Origin: Tomitella fengzijianii
GTDB taxonomy: Bacteria > Actinomycetota > Actinomycetes > Mycobacteriales > Mycobacteriaceae
Length of the DNA: 64,000 bases
Assembly (NCBI RefSeq): GCF_007559025.1
Contig: NZ_CP041765.1
Span: 3,884,638 to 3,948,637 of the forward strand
Direction of reading: 5' to 3'
The notes under the pieces were generated by a model. That model saw only the letters and a program-made list of their open reading frames with translations. It was not told the DNA's origin and searched no databases. The position numbers and the translations under genes are program-made. This document shows positions 8,678 to 16,748 of this stretch, one piece after another (positions within the stretch are counted from its first letter, which is position 1; each line of letters begins with the position of its first letter).

Positions 8678-9770
8678 GAACAGCACCGCAGTGCGCGTAG
8701 CCATCGTGGGGGTGGGCAACTGTGCGTCATCCCTGGTCCAGGGCGTGCACTACTACAAGGACACACCCGCCGATTCGACCGTGCCCGGCCTGATGCACGT
8801 CCGGTTCGGCCGCTACCACGTGCGCGACGTCCAGTTCGCCGCAGCTTTCGACGTGGACGCCAAGAAGGTCGGCTTCGACCTCTCCGAGGCGATCAACAAC
8901 TCGGAGAACTGCACCATCAAGATCGCCGACGTGCCCCCCACCGACGTGATCGTGCAGCGCGGCCCCACGCTCGACGGCCTCGGCAAGTACTACAAGGAGA
9001 CCGTCGAGGAGGCCGACGCCAAGCCCGTCGACGTCGTCCAGGCGCTCAAGGACGCGCAGGTGGACGTCCTCGTCTCCTACCTCCCCGTGGGATCCGAAGA
9101 GGCCGACAAGTTCTACGCCCAGTGCGCCATCGACGCCGGCGTGGCGTTCGTCAACGCGCTGCCCGTCTTCATCGCCTCGGACCCGGTGTGGGCCCAGAAG
9201 TTCATCGACGCCGGCGTTCCGATCGTCGGCGACGACATCAAGAGCCAGGTGGGCGCCACCATCACCCACCGCGTGATGGCCCGCCTGTTCGAGGACCGCG
9301 GCGTGGCGCTCGACCGCACCATGCAGCTCAACGTCGGCGGCAACATGGACTTCAAGAACATGCTCGAGCGCGAGCGCCTCGAGTCCAAGAAGGTCTCCAA
9401 GACCCAGGCCGTCACCAGCAACCTCAGCGGGTCCCTGGCCGGCAAGATCGACGACGAGAACGTCCACATCGGCCCGTCCGACTACGTCGGCTGGCTCAAC
9501 GACCGCAAGTGGGCCTACGTGCGCCTCGAGGGCCGCGCCTTCGGCGATGTGCCCCTGAACCTCGAGTACAAGCTCGAGGTGTGGGACTCCCCGAACTCCG
9601 CCGGCATCATCATCGACGCCGTGCGCGCCGCGAAGATCGCCAAGGACCGCGGCCTCGCGGGCCCGATCCTCCCGGCCTCCGCGTACCTGATGAAGTCCCC
9701 GCCGGTCCAGATGGAGGACACCCACGCCCGCGAGGAGCTGGAAGCGTTCATCATCGGGGCGGAGGGCTGA
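8670..9770 (+). CDS. ino1: Inositol-3-phosphate synthase
   Basis: Converts glucose-6-phosphate to 1L-myo-inositol-3-phosphate using NAD, the first step toward phosphatidylinositol, PI-mannosides, lipoarabinomannan and mycothiol. At 366 aa it has the short actinobacterial length. The N-terminal Rossmann motif is [13 protein letters not shown], followed by the family stretch [12 protein letters not shown] and later LNVGGNMDF. The ATG lies inside the padR 3' end with AGGAG upstream. The final codons and the stop fall in the first copy of a 32-bp tandem repeat, so the natural C-terminus is duplicated in the 3' region without changing the reading frame of the enzyme. Confidence 0.96.
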   Translation: MGENSTAVRVAIVGVGNCASSLVQGVHYYKDTPADSTVPGLMHVRFGRYHVRDVQFAAAFDVDAKKVGFDLSEAINNSENCTIKIADVPPTDVIVQRGPTLDGLGKYYKETVEEADAKPVDVVQALKDAQVDVLVSYLPVGSEEADKFYAQCAIDAGVAFVNALPVFIASDPVWAQKFIDAGVPIVGDDIKSQVGATITHRVMARLFEDRGVALDRTMQLNVGGNMDFKNMLERERLESKKVSKTQAVTSNLSGSLAGKIDDENVHIGPSDYVGWLNDRKWAYVRLEGRAFGDVPLNLEYKLEVWDSPNSAGIIIDAVRAAKIAKDRGLAGPILPASAYLMKSPPVQMEDTHAREELEAFIIGAEG

Positions 9771-9835
9771 CGCCCAAAGCATCTATCGGGGCGGAGGGCT
9801 GACGCCCAAAGCATCCATCGGGGCGGAGGGCTGAC
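9753..9835. repeat. 32-bp tandem repeat across the ino1 stop codon (2.6 copies)
   Basis: Copies at 9753-9784, 9785-9816 and 9817-9835 (partial) differ at one position (CATCT versus CATCC). Each full copy contains the ino1 terminal codons and stop (reading IGAEG-stop) and a small hairpin, GGGCG with CGCCC around a 9-nt loop. The near identity suggests a recent slippage or duplication. Confidence 0.9.
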
Positions 9836-9852
9836 CCCGCCCCCGCACGCCA

Positions 9853-9891
9853 CGACGGCCGCGCGTTCCACACCGGAACGCGCGGCCGTCG
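9853..9891 (+). terminator. Terminator of padR-ino1
   Basis: Perfect 17-bp stem (9853-9869 with 9875-9891) with a 5-nt loop, followed by GTGTTCTCC. It shares the arm start CGACGGCCGCG with the terminator at 11600. Confidence 0.8.
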
Positions 9892-10061
9892 GTGTTCTCC
9901 GCGCTCTCCGCACGATCCGTTTCCTCGGCTTTCCCGTGACACGGAATTCGACGTGGTCCCACCCGCACCTGAGGGTGTGTGCTGCCTCACAGCGCTACAC
10001 GGACCCAGCGCCACGTCACACTCCGCAGTCAAGTCCCGGCGCACGGGGCGGGAAGGAAGCC

Positions 10062-11576
10062 ATGACCCCGACCACCCCGGTCGACACACCCGGCACAGCG
10101 GAGGAGAGCGGCTGGTCGCCCCGGCTCGCATTCTCGTTGTTCTCGATCGTGCTCGTCCTCGAGCTGCTCAGCGTCAGCTACATGATGATCGCGATGGCGC
10201 TGCCCGACATCGCCATGCACTATCAGACCACCCAGGCCGCCTGGCTCATCACGGCGTTCCTGCTGCTCGGCGCGGTCGCAGCACCGCTGGTGGGCAAGCT
10301 CGCCGACATCTACGGCAAACGCAAGCTGCTCATCGTCTGTCTGATCATCTCGGCGCTCGGATCGCTGATGTCCGCGCTGGCGGGCAGTTACGCGCTGATG
10401 ATCGCCGGGCGCGCACTCGCCGGCATGCTCGTTCCTTGCCTGTTTCTGAGCTACTCGCTGATCCGTGACGTCTTCCCCTCGAAGACCGTTCCGCTCGCGG
10501 TGAGCATCGCGACCGCCGGCATGGGCCTGATCACCATCGCCGCGCCGTTCCTCACCGGTTGGCTGATCGACGACTTCGGCTGGCGCAGCATCTTCTGGTT
10601 CTTCACCGGCACGCTCGTGGTGCTCGGCGTCCTCGTCCTCGCGAGCACCCCCGAGTCCGCCGTGCGGCTGCGCTCGCGGGTCGACTTCGTCGGCGCGATC
10701 CTGCTGGGCGCCGGCATCGCCGGTGTGCTCGTCGCCGTCAGCTTCGGGCCCACCTGGGGCTGGGGCGCGGGCTCGACACTGCTGTACCTGTTCGGCGGCG
10801 TGGTGCTGCTCGGCGCCTGGCTGGCCTCGTCGCGGATCATCAGCGAGCCGCTGATGCGCCTCGACATCCTGCGGCTGCGCCCGGTGCTGTTCACCGTGGC
10901 CGCCGCCGGCGCCGTCTACGGTGCCACCAGCGTCTACGCCACGATCCTGCCGAGCATGGCGATGACGCCGTCGTCGCTGGGCCTGGGGTACGGCTTCGGC
11001 GTGGACGCCGAGGGCTTCGCGATCTTCCAGGTGCCGATCGGCGCGCTGACGATGGTCGGCGGCATCATCGTCGGCCTGCTGTGCGCCCGCGGCATCGCCG
11101 CCCGCACGCTGCTGATCAACGGCTCCGCCCTCCTCATCCTCGGCGGCGTGCTCACCGCGCTGGAGAACGACAGCAAGGGCCTGCTGCTGCTGTGGGGCGC
11201 CGTCTTCGGCCTCGGCACGGGCCTCGGCTACGCCGCCATCCCCAACCTGGTGATCAAGGCCGCTCCGCCCGAGCTGCAGGCCTCCACGGCGAGCATGACC
11301 GGCGTGTCGCAGAGCCTCGTCGCCTCGATCACCCCGGTGATCGCCTACGCCGTCATGAACAACTCGTTCATGGCCCCGATCGACCCGCAGCTGACTGGCG
11401 GGGCGGTGATGTACACGGAAGGCGGATTCGTCGCCGCGTTCCTCGTGGCCGCCGGCGCCGGCCTCGTCGCGCTGATCATGGCGCTCGGCATCCCGCGCGT
11501 GTTCACCCGGTTCGCCGCCTACACCGGCCCGTCCGCCACGGAGGCCGAGCCGGTCGCCGTCGCGGCGGCGGGCTGA
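10062..11576 (+). CDS. MFS transporter, 14-TM drug:H+ antiporter type
   Basis: A 504-aa major facilitator protein with about fourteen predicted TM helices, the layout of the DHA2/EmrB drug antiporter family. Helix 1 starts near residue 25 (FSLFSIVLVLELLS), and the loop GKLADIYGKRKLL fits the MFS motif A between helices 2 and 3. The substrate cannot be told from sequence. The ATG at 10062 is preceded by GGAAGGAAG. It is transcribed alone between two strong stem-loops. Confidence 0.82.
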   Translation: MTPTTPVDTPGTAEESGWSPRLAFSLFSIVLVLELLSVSYMMIAMALPDIAMHYQTTQAAWLITAFLLLGAVAAPLVGKLADIYGKRKLLIVCLIISALGSLMSALAGSYALMIAGRALAGMLVPCLFLSYSLIRDVFPSKTVPLAVSIATAGMGLITIAAPFLTGWLIDDFGWRSIFWFFTGTLVVLGVLVLASTPESAVRLRSRVDFVGAILLGAGIAGVLVAVSFGPTWGWGAGSTLLYLFGGVVLLGAWLASSRIISEPLMRLDILRLRPVLFTVAAAGAVYGATSVYATILPSMAMTPSSLGLGYGFGVDAEGFAIFQVPIGALTMVGGIIVGLLCARGIAARTLLINGSALLILGGVLTALENDSKGLLLLWGAVFGLGTGLGYAAIPNLVIKAAPPELQASTASMTGVSQSLVASITPVIAYAVMNNSFMAPIDPQLTGGAVMYTEGGFVAAFLVAAGAGLVALIMALGIPRVFTRFAAYTGPSATEAEPVAVAAAG

Positions 11577-11599
11577 CCGCCGCCGCACCGACTGCCGTT

Positions 11600-11639
11600 C
11601 GACGGCCGCGTGCTGCGCTACCGCAGCACGCGGCCGTCG
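11600..11639 (+). terminator. Terminator of the MFS gene
   Basis: Perfect 18-bp stem (11600-11617 with 11622-11639), 4-nt loop, 24 bp after the MFS stop codon. No long U-tract. Confidence 0.75.
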
Positions 11640-11658
11640 AGCGTCGTCCCGCCATCGC

Positions 11659-11664
11659 TAGAGT
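11659..11664 (+). promoter_or_regulatory. Leaderless -10 element of the FKBP gene
   Basis: TAGAGT ends eight bases before the GTG at 11673; no ribosome binding site fits between. Confidence 0.5.
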
Positions 11665-11672
11665 GGGCGCTC

Positions 11673-12272
11673 GTGAAGAACCCCAAGGCGTTCGTCCTCG
11701 TCCCCGCCGCCGCGTGCGCGCTGATCCTCGCCGGATGCTCCTCGTCCGGTGACACCGCCGCCGACGCGACGGCCACGGCCGCCGCACCGACGGCGCCGCA
11801 GGAGTCGGCCGCACCGACCTGCCCGTCTGAACCCGCCCCGGCGGACGCCCCCGTCCAGTGGCAGCTCGACGGCGTCACCGGCTCGGTCTCGGTGACGGGC
11901 CAGACCGACACCACCGCACCCGCCATCACCGTCGATGCGCCGTTCTCGGTGGACCGGACGCAGGTCGAGACTCTCGAGCCGGGTGACGGGCCCAAGGTGA
12001 CCGGCCAGTCCACCGTGCTGGTCTGCTACGTCGGCGTCGACGGGCGCGACGGGTCCGTGTTCGACAGCGCCTACCAGCGCGGCCGGCCGGAGGCGTTCCC
12101 CGCCTCCGGCGTGGTGCCCGGATTCCAGCAGGCGCTGGTGGGCCAGACCGTCGGCTCGTCGGTGGCCGTGGTGATCCCGCCCGCCGACGGCTACCCGCAG
12201 GGCACGCCCGACGGCGCCATCAAGGCCGGCGACTCGATCGTCTTCGCGCTGAAGATCGTCGCCGCGCGGTAA
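11673..12272 (+). CDS. FKBP-type peptidyl-prolyl isomerase lipoprotein
   Basis: Exported FK506-binding-type prolyl isomerase of 199 aa. Lipobox ALILAGC places the acylated Cys near residue 18; a Thr/Ala/Pro-rich linker follows, and the C-terminal FKBP fold has VLVCYVG, GSVFDSAYQRG, VVPGFQQALVGQTVGS and PPADGYPQG. This makes it the second exported prolyl isomerase lipoprotein in the window. The GTG at 11673 is selected because it puts a short basic n-region before the signal and lies eight bases after TAGAGT, consistent with a leaderless mRNA. An upstream ATG at 11610 would fall inside the preceding terminator stem. Confidence 0.85.
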   Translation: MKNPKAFVLVPAAACALILAGCSSSGDTAADATATAAAPTAPQESAAPTCPSEPAPADAPVQWQLDGVTGSVSVTGQTDTTAPAITVDAPFSVDRTQVETLEPGDGPKVTGQSTVLVCYVGVDGRDGSVFDSAYQRGRPEAFPASGVVPGFQQALVGQTVGSSVAVVIPPADGYPQGTPDGAIKAGDSIVFALKIVAAR

Positions 12273-12346
12273 CCCGCGGACGGCCACCGGCGCAGACGCG
12301 TTCCGGCGGCCGGGAGCCGCGGTGCCCGCTGCGTCCCGTCCGGCGT

Positions 12347-12352
12347 TAGCGT
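12347..12352 (+). promoter_or_regulatory. Leaderless -10 element of the F420-type oxidoreductase gene
   Basis: TAGCGT, seven bases before the ATG at 12360, with no Shine-Dalgarno sequence. Confidence 0.5.
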
Positions 12353-12359
12353 GCGGATC

Positions 12360-13295
12360 ATGCGCTATTCCGTCATGGCACCCACCGAAACCGGCCGCGC
12401 CGCAGACCCCGAATGGATCGCCGCCTTCGCCCGACACGCCGAGACCTGCGGATTCGAGTCGATCGTGGCGGTCGAGCACGCAGTCGTGATGTCGCAGTAC
12501 TCCAGCGAGTACCCCTACGACAGCTCCGGCCGGATGGAGCTGGCCGACGACTGCCCCATACCGGATCCCCTCAACCTGCTGGCCTACCTGGCCGGATGCA
12601 CCGAGACCCTCGGGCTCGCCACCGGGGTCCTGATCCTGCCGAACCACCACCCGGTCCCGCTTGCCAAGCGGCTCGCCACCCTCGACCGGCTCTCCGGCGG
12701 CCGCCTGCGCGTGTGCGCGGGCGTCGGCTGGATGCGCGAGGAGATCGAGGCCTGCGGCACCGACTTCGCCACCCGGGGCCGCCGCACCGACGAGGCCATC
12801 GACGTGCTGCGGGCGCTGTGGGCCGAGTCAGGCCCGGAGGGCGCCACGCACGACGGCGAGTTCTTCGGGTTCAGCGGCGCGATGTCGTACCCCAAGCCGG
12901 TCCGGCCGAGCGGAGTGCCGATCCACATCGGCGGCCACTCCAAGGCCGCGGCCCGCCGTGCGGGGCGGCGCGGCGACGGATTCCAGCCGCTCGGCCTCCA
13001 CGGCGACGCGCTGCAGGCGCTCGTGACGGAGATGCGCCGGGCCGCCGAGGACGCCGGCCGCGACCCGCACGCCATCGAGCTCACCCTCGGCCACGCCGTG
13101 ATGAAGATCGACCCGGCCCGGGCGGCGAAGCTGGAGTCCGCGGGGGCATCGCGGATCGTCCTCGCAGGCAGCGGCGCCACCGCGTTGCAGCAGCAGTGCG
13201 ACGAGCTGTCGGCCTGCGCGGAGCGGCTGGGACTCACCGGCCCCCGGCCCGGTCCGGCCGCGTCCGGCGCCGCAACGGCAGGGGACGCGCGATGA
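12360..13295 (+). CDS. Luciferase-like (LLM) F420-dependent oxidoreductase
   Basis: TIM-barrel oxidoreductase of the bacterial luciferase-like family, 311 aa, probably using F420 given the actinobacterial context. Landmarks are the N-terminal FESIVAVEHAV, the cofactor region TGVLILPNHHPVPLAKR, the loop LSGGRLRVCAGVGWMREE and PIHIGGHSKAAARRAGR. The substrate is unknown. The ATG at 12360 lies seven bases after TAGCGT; a GTG three codons earlier is inside that element. The stop overlaps the start of the SnoaL-like gene (ATGA), so both are one operon and may act on the same compound (inference). Confidence 0.82.
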   Translation: MRYSVMAPTETGRAADPEWIAAFARHAETCGFESIVAVEHAVVMSQYSSEYPYDSSGRMELADDCPIPDPLNLLAYLAGCTETLGLATGVLILPNHHPVPLAKRLATLDRLSGGRLRVCAGVGWMREEIEACGTDFATRGRRTDEAIDVLRALWAESGPEGATHDGEFFGFSGAMSYPKPVRPSGVPIHIGGHSKAAARRAGRRGDGFQPLGLHGDALQALVTEMRRAAEDAGRDPHAIELTLGHAVMKIDPARAAKLESAGASRIVLAGSGATALQQQCDELSACAERLGLTGPRPGPAASGAATAGDAR

Positions 13296-13753
13296 CCGCG
13301 TTGTCCGTCGCCGACCGCCTCGACCTGGCCGACCTCGTCGACCGGTACGCCGCGCTGGTCGACGACCGCGACCACGACGCGCTCGGAGCCCTGTTCACCC
13401 CCGACGCGGTCCTACGGCAGCCCCGGCCGCCGAAGCAGATGGACCCGGTCGACGAGGTGGTGGGGCGCGCGGCCATCGCCGGCAACTTCGCCCGCCTCGA
13501 CGGCCTGCGCGCGACGCAGCACGCGGTGGTCGGCAAGGTGTTCACAGCCGGCTCCGACGGTGCCGCGTCGGGCCGCATCGCCTGCATCGCCCACCATGTC
13601 TCGGTGTCCGATGACCGGTCGGTGGATCACGCCTGGCACCTCACCTATGAGGACGTGTACCGGAGGACCGACGGGGTGTGGCAGATCGCCGCGCGGACGC
13701 TGCGGCTCGGGTGGATCGAGAAGCGGACGGTGGGCGCGGTTCGCGCACCGTGA
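13292..13753 (+). CDS. SnoaL-like (NTF2-fold) protein
   Basis: A 153-aa protein with the SnoaL_4/NTF2-like pattern: N-terminal helices DLADLVDRYAALVDDRD, LGALFTPDAVL, and the later strands HHVSV and HAWHLTYEDVYRRTDGVWQI. Family members include small hydratases, isomerases and cyclases as well as non-catalytic partners, so function stays open. The start overlaps the stop of the upstream LLM oxidoreductase by the ATGA arrangement, which indicates translational coupling and probably a common pathway. Confidence 0.75.
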   Translation: MTALSVADRLDLADLVDRYAALVDDRDHDALGALFTPDAVLRQPRPPKQMDPVDEVVGRAAIAGNFARLDGLRATQHAVVGKVFTAGSDGAASGRIACIAHHVSVSDDRSVDHAWHLTYEDVYRRTDGVWQIAARTLRLGWIEKRTVGAVRAP

Positions 13754-13881
13754 CGGTGACCGATCACGATTCCGACCGAAACGCCCACGGTGCACGCAAC
13801 TCTGGACTACTGTCCATGTTTCCAGGACCGCCCCCGACGACAGTCCGCATGGGACGGTAGCGCGCAGACCAGGGGATCAAT

Positions 13882-15435
13882 ATGGGCGCCCACCAGCCAT
13901 CGACTTCCCACCCACGCCGCATCGGCGCGGCACGAGTGCGGTGCGCGCTGCGCCGGGCGGCCGCGGTGACCTGCGCCGTCACGCTCGGACTGGGCACGGC
14001 GCTCGCCACCACTGCTCCGGCGGCTCCGGGAGCACCTTCGGTGGGCTCGCGCACCGGACCTCTGCACACCGACGGCGACCGCATCGTCGACGAGTACGGG
14101 CGCACCGTCGTCGTGCACGGGGTGAACAACGTCGACAAAGGCGAGGAGCCGCTGGGAGCCCGCGAGCTCGTGGTGTCCGGCGACGGGTTCACGATCACGC
14201 CCCGCGATGCCGAACTCCTCGCGGACCACGGCTTCAACGCCGTGCGGCTGGGCGTCTCCTTCGCCGGGCTCATGCCGGAGCGCGGCCGCATCGACCACGC
14301 GTACATCGACCGCGTCGTCGGCATGGTCGATATGCTCGCCGCGCACGGCATCCGCACGCTGCTGGACAACCACCAGGACGGCCTGTCCGCGGTGTGGGGC
14401 GGCAACGGGTTTCCCGCGTGGTCCATCGCATCGCGCCCGCTGCCCGGCGAACCGAATCCCGGATTCCCCCTGTACTACTTGATGCCCAGCATGAACCTCG
14501 GCTGGGACGAGGTGTGGAGCGACGACCACGGCGTGCTCGACCTGCTCGGCGACGCGTTGGGCGCGCTCGCCGGCGCAGTCCGTGGGCACGCCGGGGTGAT
14601 GGGCGTCGAGCTCCTCAACGAACCGTGGCCGGGCACCAGCGCCCTGACCTGCTTCCCGCTGGGCTGCCCCGGCTTCGACGACCGGTATCAGGCCGCGCTC
14701 GAGTCGTTGACGGCCGCGGTCCGCGCGCAGAACCCCGGCATCCCCGTGTACTGGGAGCCCAATGTCACCTGGAACCAGCTGATGCCGTCCTACCTCGGCG
14801 CACAGCGGCCGATCACCGACCGGAACGTCGTTTTCGCTCCCCACGATTACTGCATCCCCAGCCAAACCTCCATCTACCTGGGGCAGTCCGCACAGCTGTC
14901 GAGTCTGTGCCCTGCGCAGCAGGGCCACACGTGGTCGAACGTCGACGCGGTCACCGAACGCACCGGGCTGCCCACCGTGGTGACGGAGTTCGGCGACGGC
15001 GACCCGTCGGTGCTCACGACCACGCTGCGGAACGCCGACGAACGCTTCGCCGGGTGGCTTTACTGGCACTACACCTCCACGCGGGGCCCCGGCTACACAC
15101 TGCCCGACCCGTTCGCCGCCACCGGAGACGACGGCGGGGGCTCTGTGGGCGCCGCCCTGGTGCGCACCTATCCGCAGGCCACGTCCGGAATCCCGATGTC
15201 GATGGACTTCGACATCGACGACGGCCGGTTCAGCTACACCTACGAGCCCGGTGCACGCTCGCAGGAGCAGGGGCCGGCCGGCGAGACGCTGATCTACGTC
15301 GCCGCCACGCACTATCCGGACGGGTACGTCGCCGAGGCGGACGGCGGCGTCATCACCTCCGCGCCCCAAGCGCGCTACCTGACCGTCCGCGCCGACGGGT
15401 CCGGACCGGTGACGGTGCGCGTGCACGGCCGGTGA
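13882..15435 (+). CDS. Secreted GH5 endoglycoceramidase-like glycosidase
   Basis: Exported glycoside hydrolase family 5 enzyme, 517 aa, resembling actinobacterial endoglycoceramidases, which cut the glycan-ceramide bond of glycosphingolipids. A long basic n-region and signal peptide (LRRAAAVTCAVTLGLG, cleavage near TTAPAAPG) precede the barrel. The acid/base is Glu247 in LLNEPW and the nucleophile Glu369 in VVTEFGDGD, both expected positions. The region GRTVVVHGVNN and the C-terminal beta domain from about residue 430 (SFSYTYEP-like) also fit the family. AGGGGA precedes the ATG. Natural substrates in this organism are not evident; host sphingolipids or own glycolipids are possible. The gene stands alone. 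Confidence 0.8.
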   Translation: MGAHQPSTSHPRRIGAARVRCALRRAAAVTCAVTLGLGTALATTAPAAPGAPSVGSRTGPLHTDGDRIVDEYGRTVVVHGVNNVDKGEEPLGARELVVSGDGFTITPRDAELLADHGFNAVRLGVSFAGLMPERGRIDHAYIDRVVGMVDMLAAHGIRTLLDNHQDGLSAVWGGNGFPAWSIASRPLPGEPNPGFPLYYLMPSMNLGWDEVWSDDHGVLDLLGDALGALAGAVRGHAGVMGVELLNEPWPGTSALTCFPLGCPGFDDRYQAALESLTAAVRAQNPGIPVYWEPNVTWNQLMPSYLGAQRPITDRNVVFAPHDYCIPSQTSIYLGQSAQLSSLCPAQQGHTWSNVDAVTERTGLPTVVTEFGDGDPSVLTTTLRNADERFAGWLYWHYTSTRGPGYTLPDPFAATGDDGGGSVGAALVRTYPQATSGIPMSMDFDIDDGRFSYTYEPGARSQEQGPAGETLIYVAATHYPDGYVAEADGGVITSAPQARYLTVRADGSGPVTVRVHGR

Positions 15436-15459
15436 GGGGCGGAGAGGCGACTCACCGGC

Positions 15460-15511
15460 CGCCCCGCGCGCCCACTCCCGCGACACGCCGGGGCGACACG
15501 CGCGCGGGGCG
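15460..15511. terminator. Weak stem-loop between GH5 and sugar-transport operon
   Basis: Inverted repeat CGCCCCGCGCG (15460-15470) and CGCGCGGGGCG (15501-15511), loop 30 nt, between convergent genes. Termination is inferred. Confidence 0.4.
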
Positions 15512-15561
15512 CAGGTGCGCGCGTAGCGATCGATGCCACGCCGCCGGGGGACTGGGACTAC

Positions 15562-15783
15562 TCAGCAGCGCAGGCGCTCGCGGATCGCCCACCCCATCAG
15601 CGCCAGCAGCACGAACAGGATCAGCGATGCCAGCATGCTCGGCTCGCCGACGACGATGGCACGCACCGCCGCGGCGGCCGTGACGACGAGGAAGAAGCCC
15701 AGGAAGCCCAGCACGGCCTCGAGCCGCTGGCCGCGCCGACGACGCGCCCGCTCCACCTCCGTCGGCCGGCGGCCTGCGGTCAC
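15562..15783 (-). CDS. Small two-TM membrane protein at the end of the sugar ABC operon
   Basis: A 73-aa protein with a strongly basic N-terminus (RRPTEVERARRRRGQRL) and two hydrophobic segments (about 23-42 and 50-66). Its GTG start overlaps the sugB stop codon (GTGA), so it is translationally coupled to the permease and must be the last gene of the sugar importer operon. I do not recognise the family. Position suggests an accessory subunit or stability factor of the transporter, but nothing in the sequence proves this. Confidence 0.7.
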   Translation of the reverse strand: MTAGRRPTEVERARRRRGQRLEAVLGFLGFFLVVTAAAAVRAIVVGEPSMLASLILFVLLALMGWAIRERLRC

Positions 15784-16748
15784 GACTTCACCCCGCCGGC
15801 GGTGAGCCCGGAGACGATCCGCCGCTGGAAGATCAGCACCATGATCACCAGCGGGATCGTGACCAGGGTGCCGGCCGCCATGATCGCCGCGTACGGGATG
15901 GTGAACGAGTTGGGACCGTGGAACAGGGCGATCGCCACCGTCACCGGCCGCGTGGACTCGTTCGAGAGCTGGCTGGCCAGCATGTACTCGTTCCAGGTGA
16001 AGATGAACGCCAGGATCGCAGTCGTGAAAAGCGCCGGCGCGGCCAGCGGCAGCAGCACCATGCGGAACGCCTGCAGCCGGGTCGCCCCGTCCACGCGCGC
16101 CGCCTCCTCGAGCTCCCACGGCAGGTCCGACAGGAACGAGGTGAGCGTGTAGATCGTCAGCGGCAGCACGAACGAGATGTTCGGGATGATCAGCGCCTGG
16201 TACTGGCCGATCCAGCCGATGTCGCCGAACAGCTGGAACAGCGGCGTCACCAGCGCCACCGGCGGGAACATCGCGGCACCCAGGATCACGCCGGTGAGAA
16301 GGAACTTTCCCCGGAACTCCATGCGCGCCAGCGCGTAGGCGGTGAAGATTCCGATGAGCAGCGCGATGACGGTGGTCACGCCGCCGATGATGAGGCTGTT
16401 GACGATCGCGCTCAGGAAGTTGTTGCCGCTGGAGGTGTCGAGCGCATCGGAGAAGTTCTGCAGCGTCAGGTTGGTGGGCCACGGCGTGGTGTCGTAGGTG
16501 TGCGAGCGTTCACGGAAGGCGACGATCACCATCCAGTAGAACGGCGCGAGCCCCCACACCAGGATCACCGCCACGCCCAGGTAGGTGCGCACGGCCGGCC
16601 ACCAGGGGCGGCGGTGCGTCGCCGGGACGGGGGAGGGCTCCTGCGGGCGTTCTGCGACGCGCACCCCGCCGCCGGACGCGCCGCCGGGTCCCTGCGATTC
16701 CGCGTCCATACCGGCGTCCTCGTCGGGCGCGCGGTGCCGTCCCGCCAT
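15780..16748 (-). CDS. sugB: Trehalose-type ABC transporter permease SugB
   Basis: Inner-membrane permease of a CUT1-family carbohydrate ABC importer, 322 aa with six TM helices after a 60-residue cytosolic N-terminus rich in Gly/Pro. The EAA loop that contacts the ATPase is WELEEAARVDGATRLQAF, and FTWNEYMLA is typical of the MalG/SugB side. It pairs with the adjacent SugA. The ATG overlaps the sugA stop by one base (TGATG). Assignment to trehalose rests on the overall resemblance to mycobacterial LpqY-SugABC and is less certain than the CUT1 permease call. Confidence 0.85.
   Translation of the reverse strand: MAGRHRAPDEDAGMDAESQGPGGASGGGVRVAERPQEPSPVPATHRRPWWPAVRTYLGVAVILVWGLAPFYWMVIVAFRERSHTYDTTPWPTNLTLQNFSDALDTSSGNNFLSAIVNSLIIGGVTTVIALLIGIFTAYALARMEFRGKFLLTGVILGAAMFPPVALVTPLFQLFGDIGWIGQYQALIIPNISFVLPLTIYTLTSFLSDLPWELEEAARVDGATRLQAFRMVLLPLAAPALFTTAILAFIFTWNEYMLASQLSNESTRPVTVAIALFHGPNSFTIPYAAIMAAGTLVTIPLVIMVLIFQRRIVSGLTAGGVKS

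Noticed and set aside
9753..9835. CRISPR-like direct repeats
   Set aside because: The 32-bp copies are contiguous with no spacers, so this is a tandem duplication.
12413..13753. A long plus-strand frame (446 codons) over the LLM oxidoreductase gene
   Set aside because: Only its last 153 residues (the SnoaL-like protein) look real; the rest is Arg/Pro-rich and overlaps a well-supported gene in another frame.
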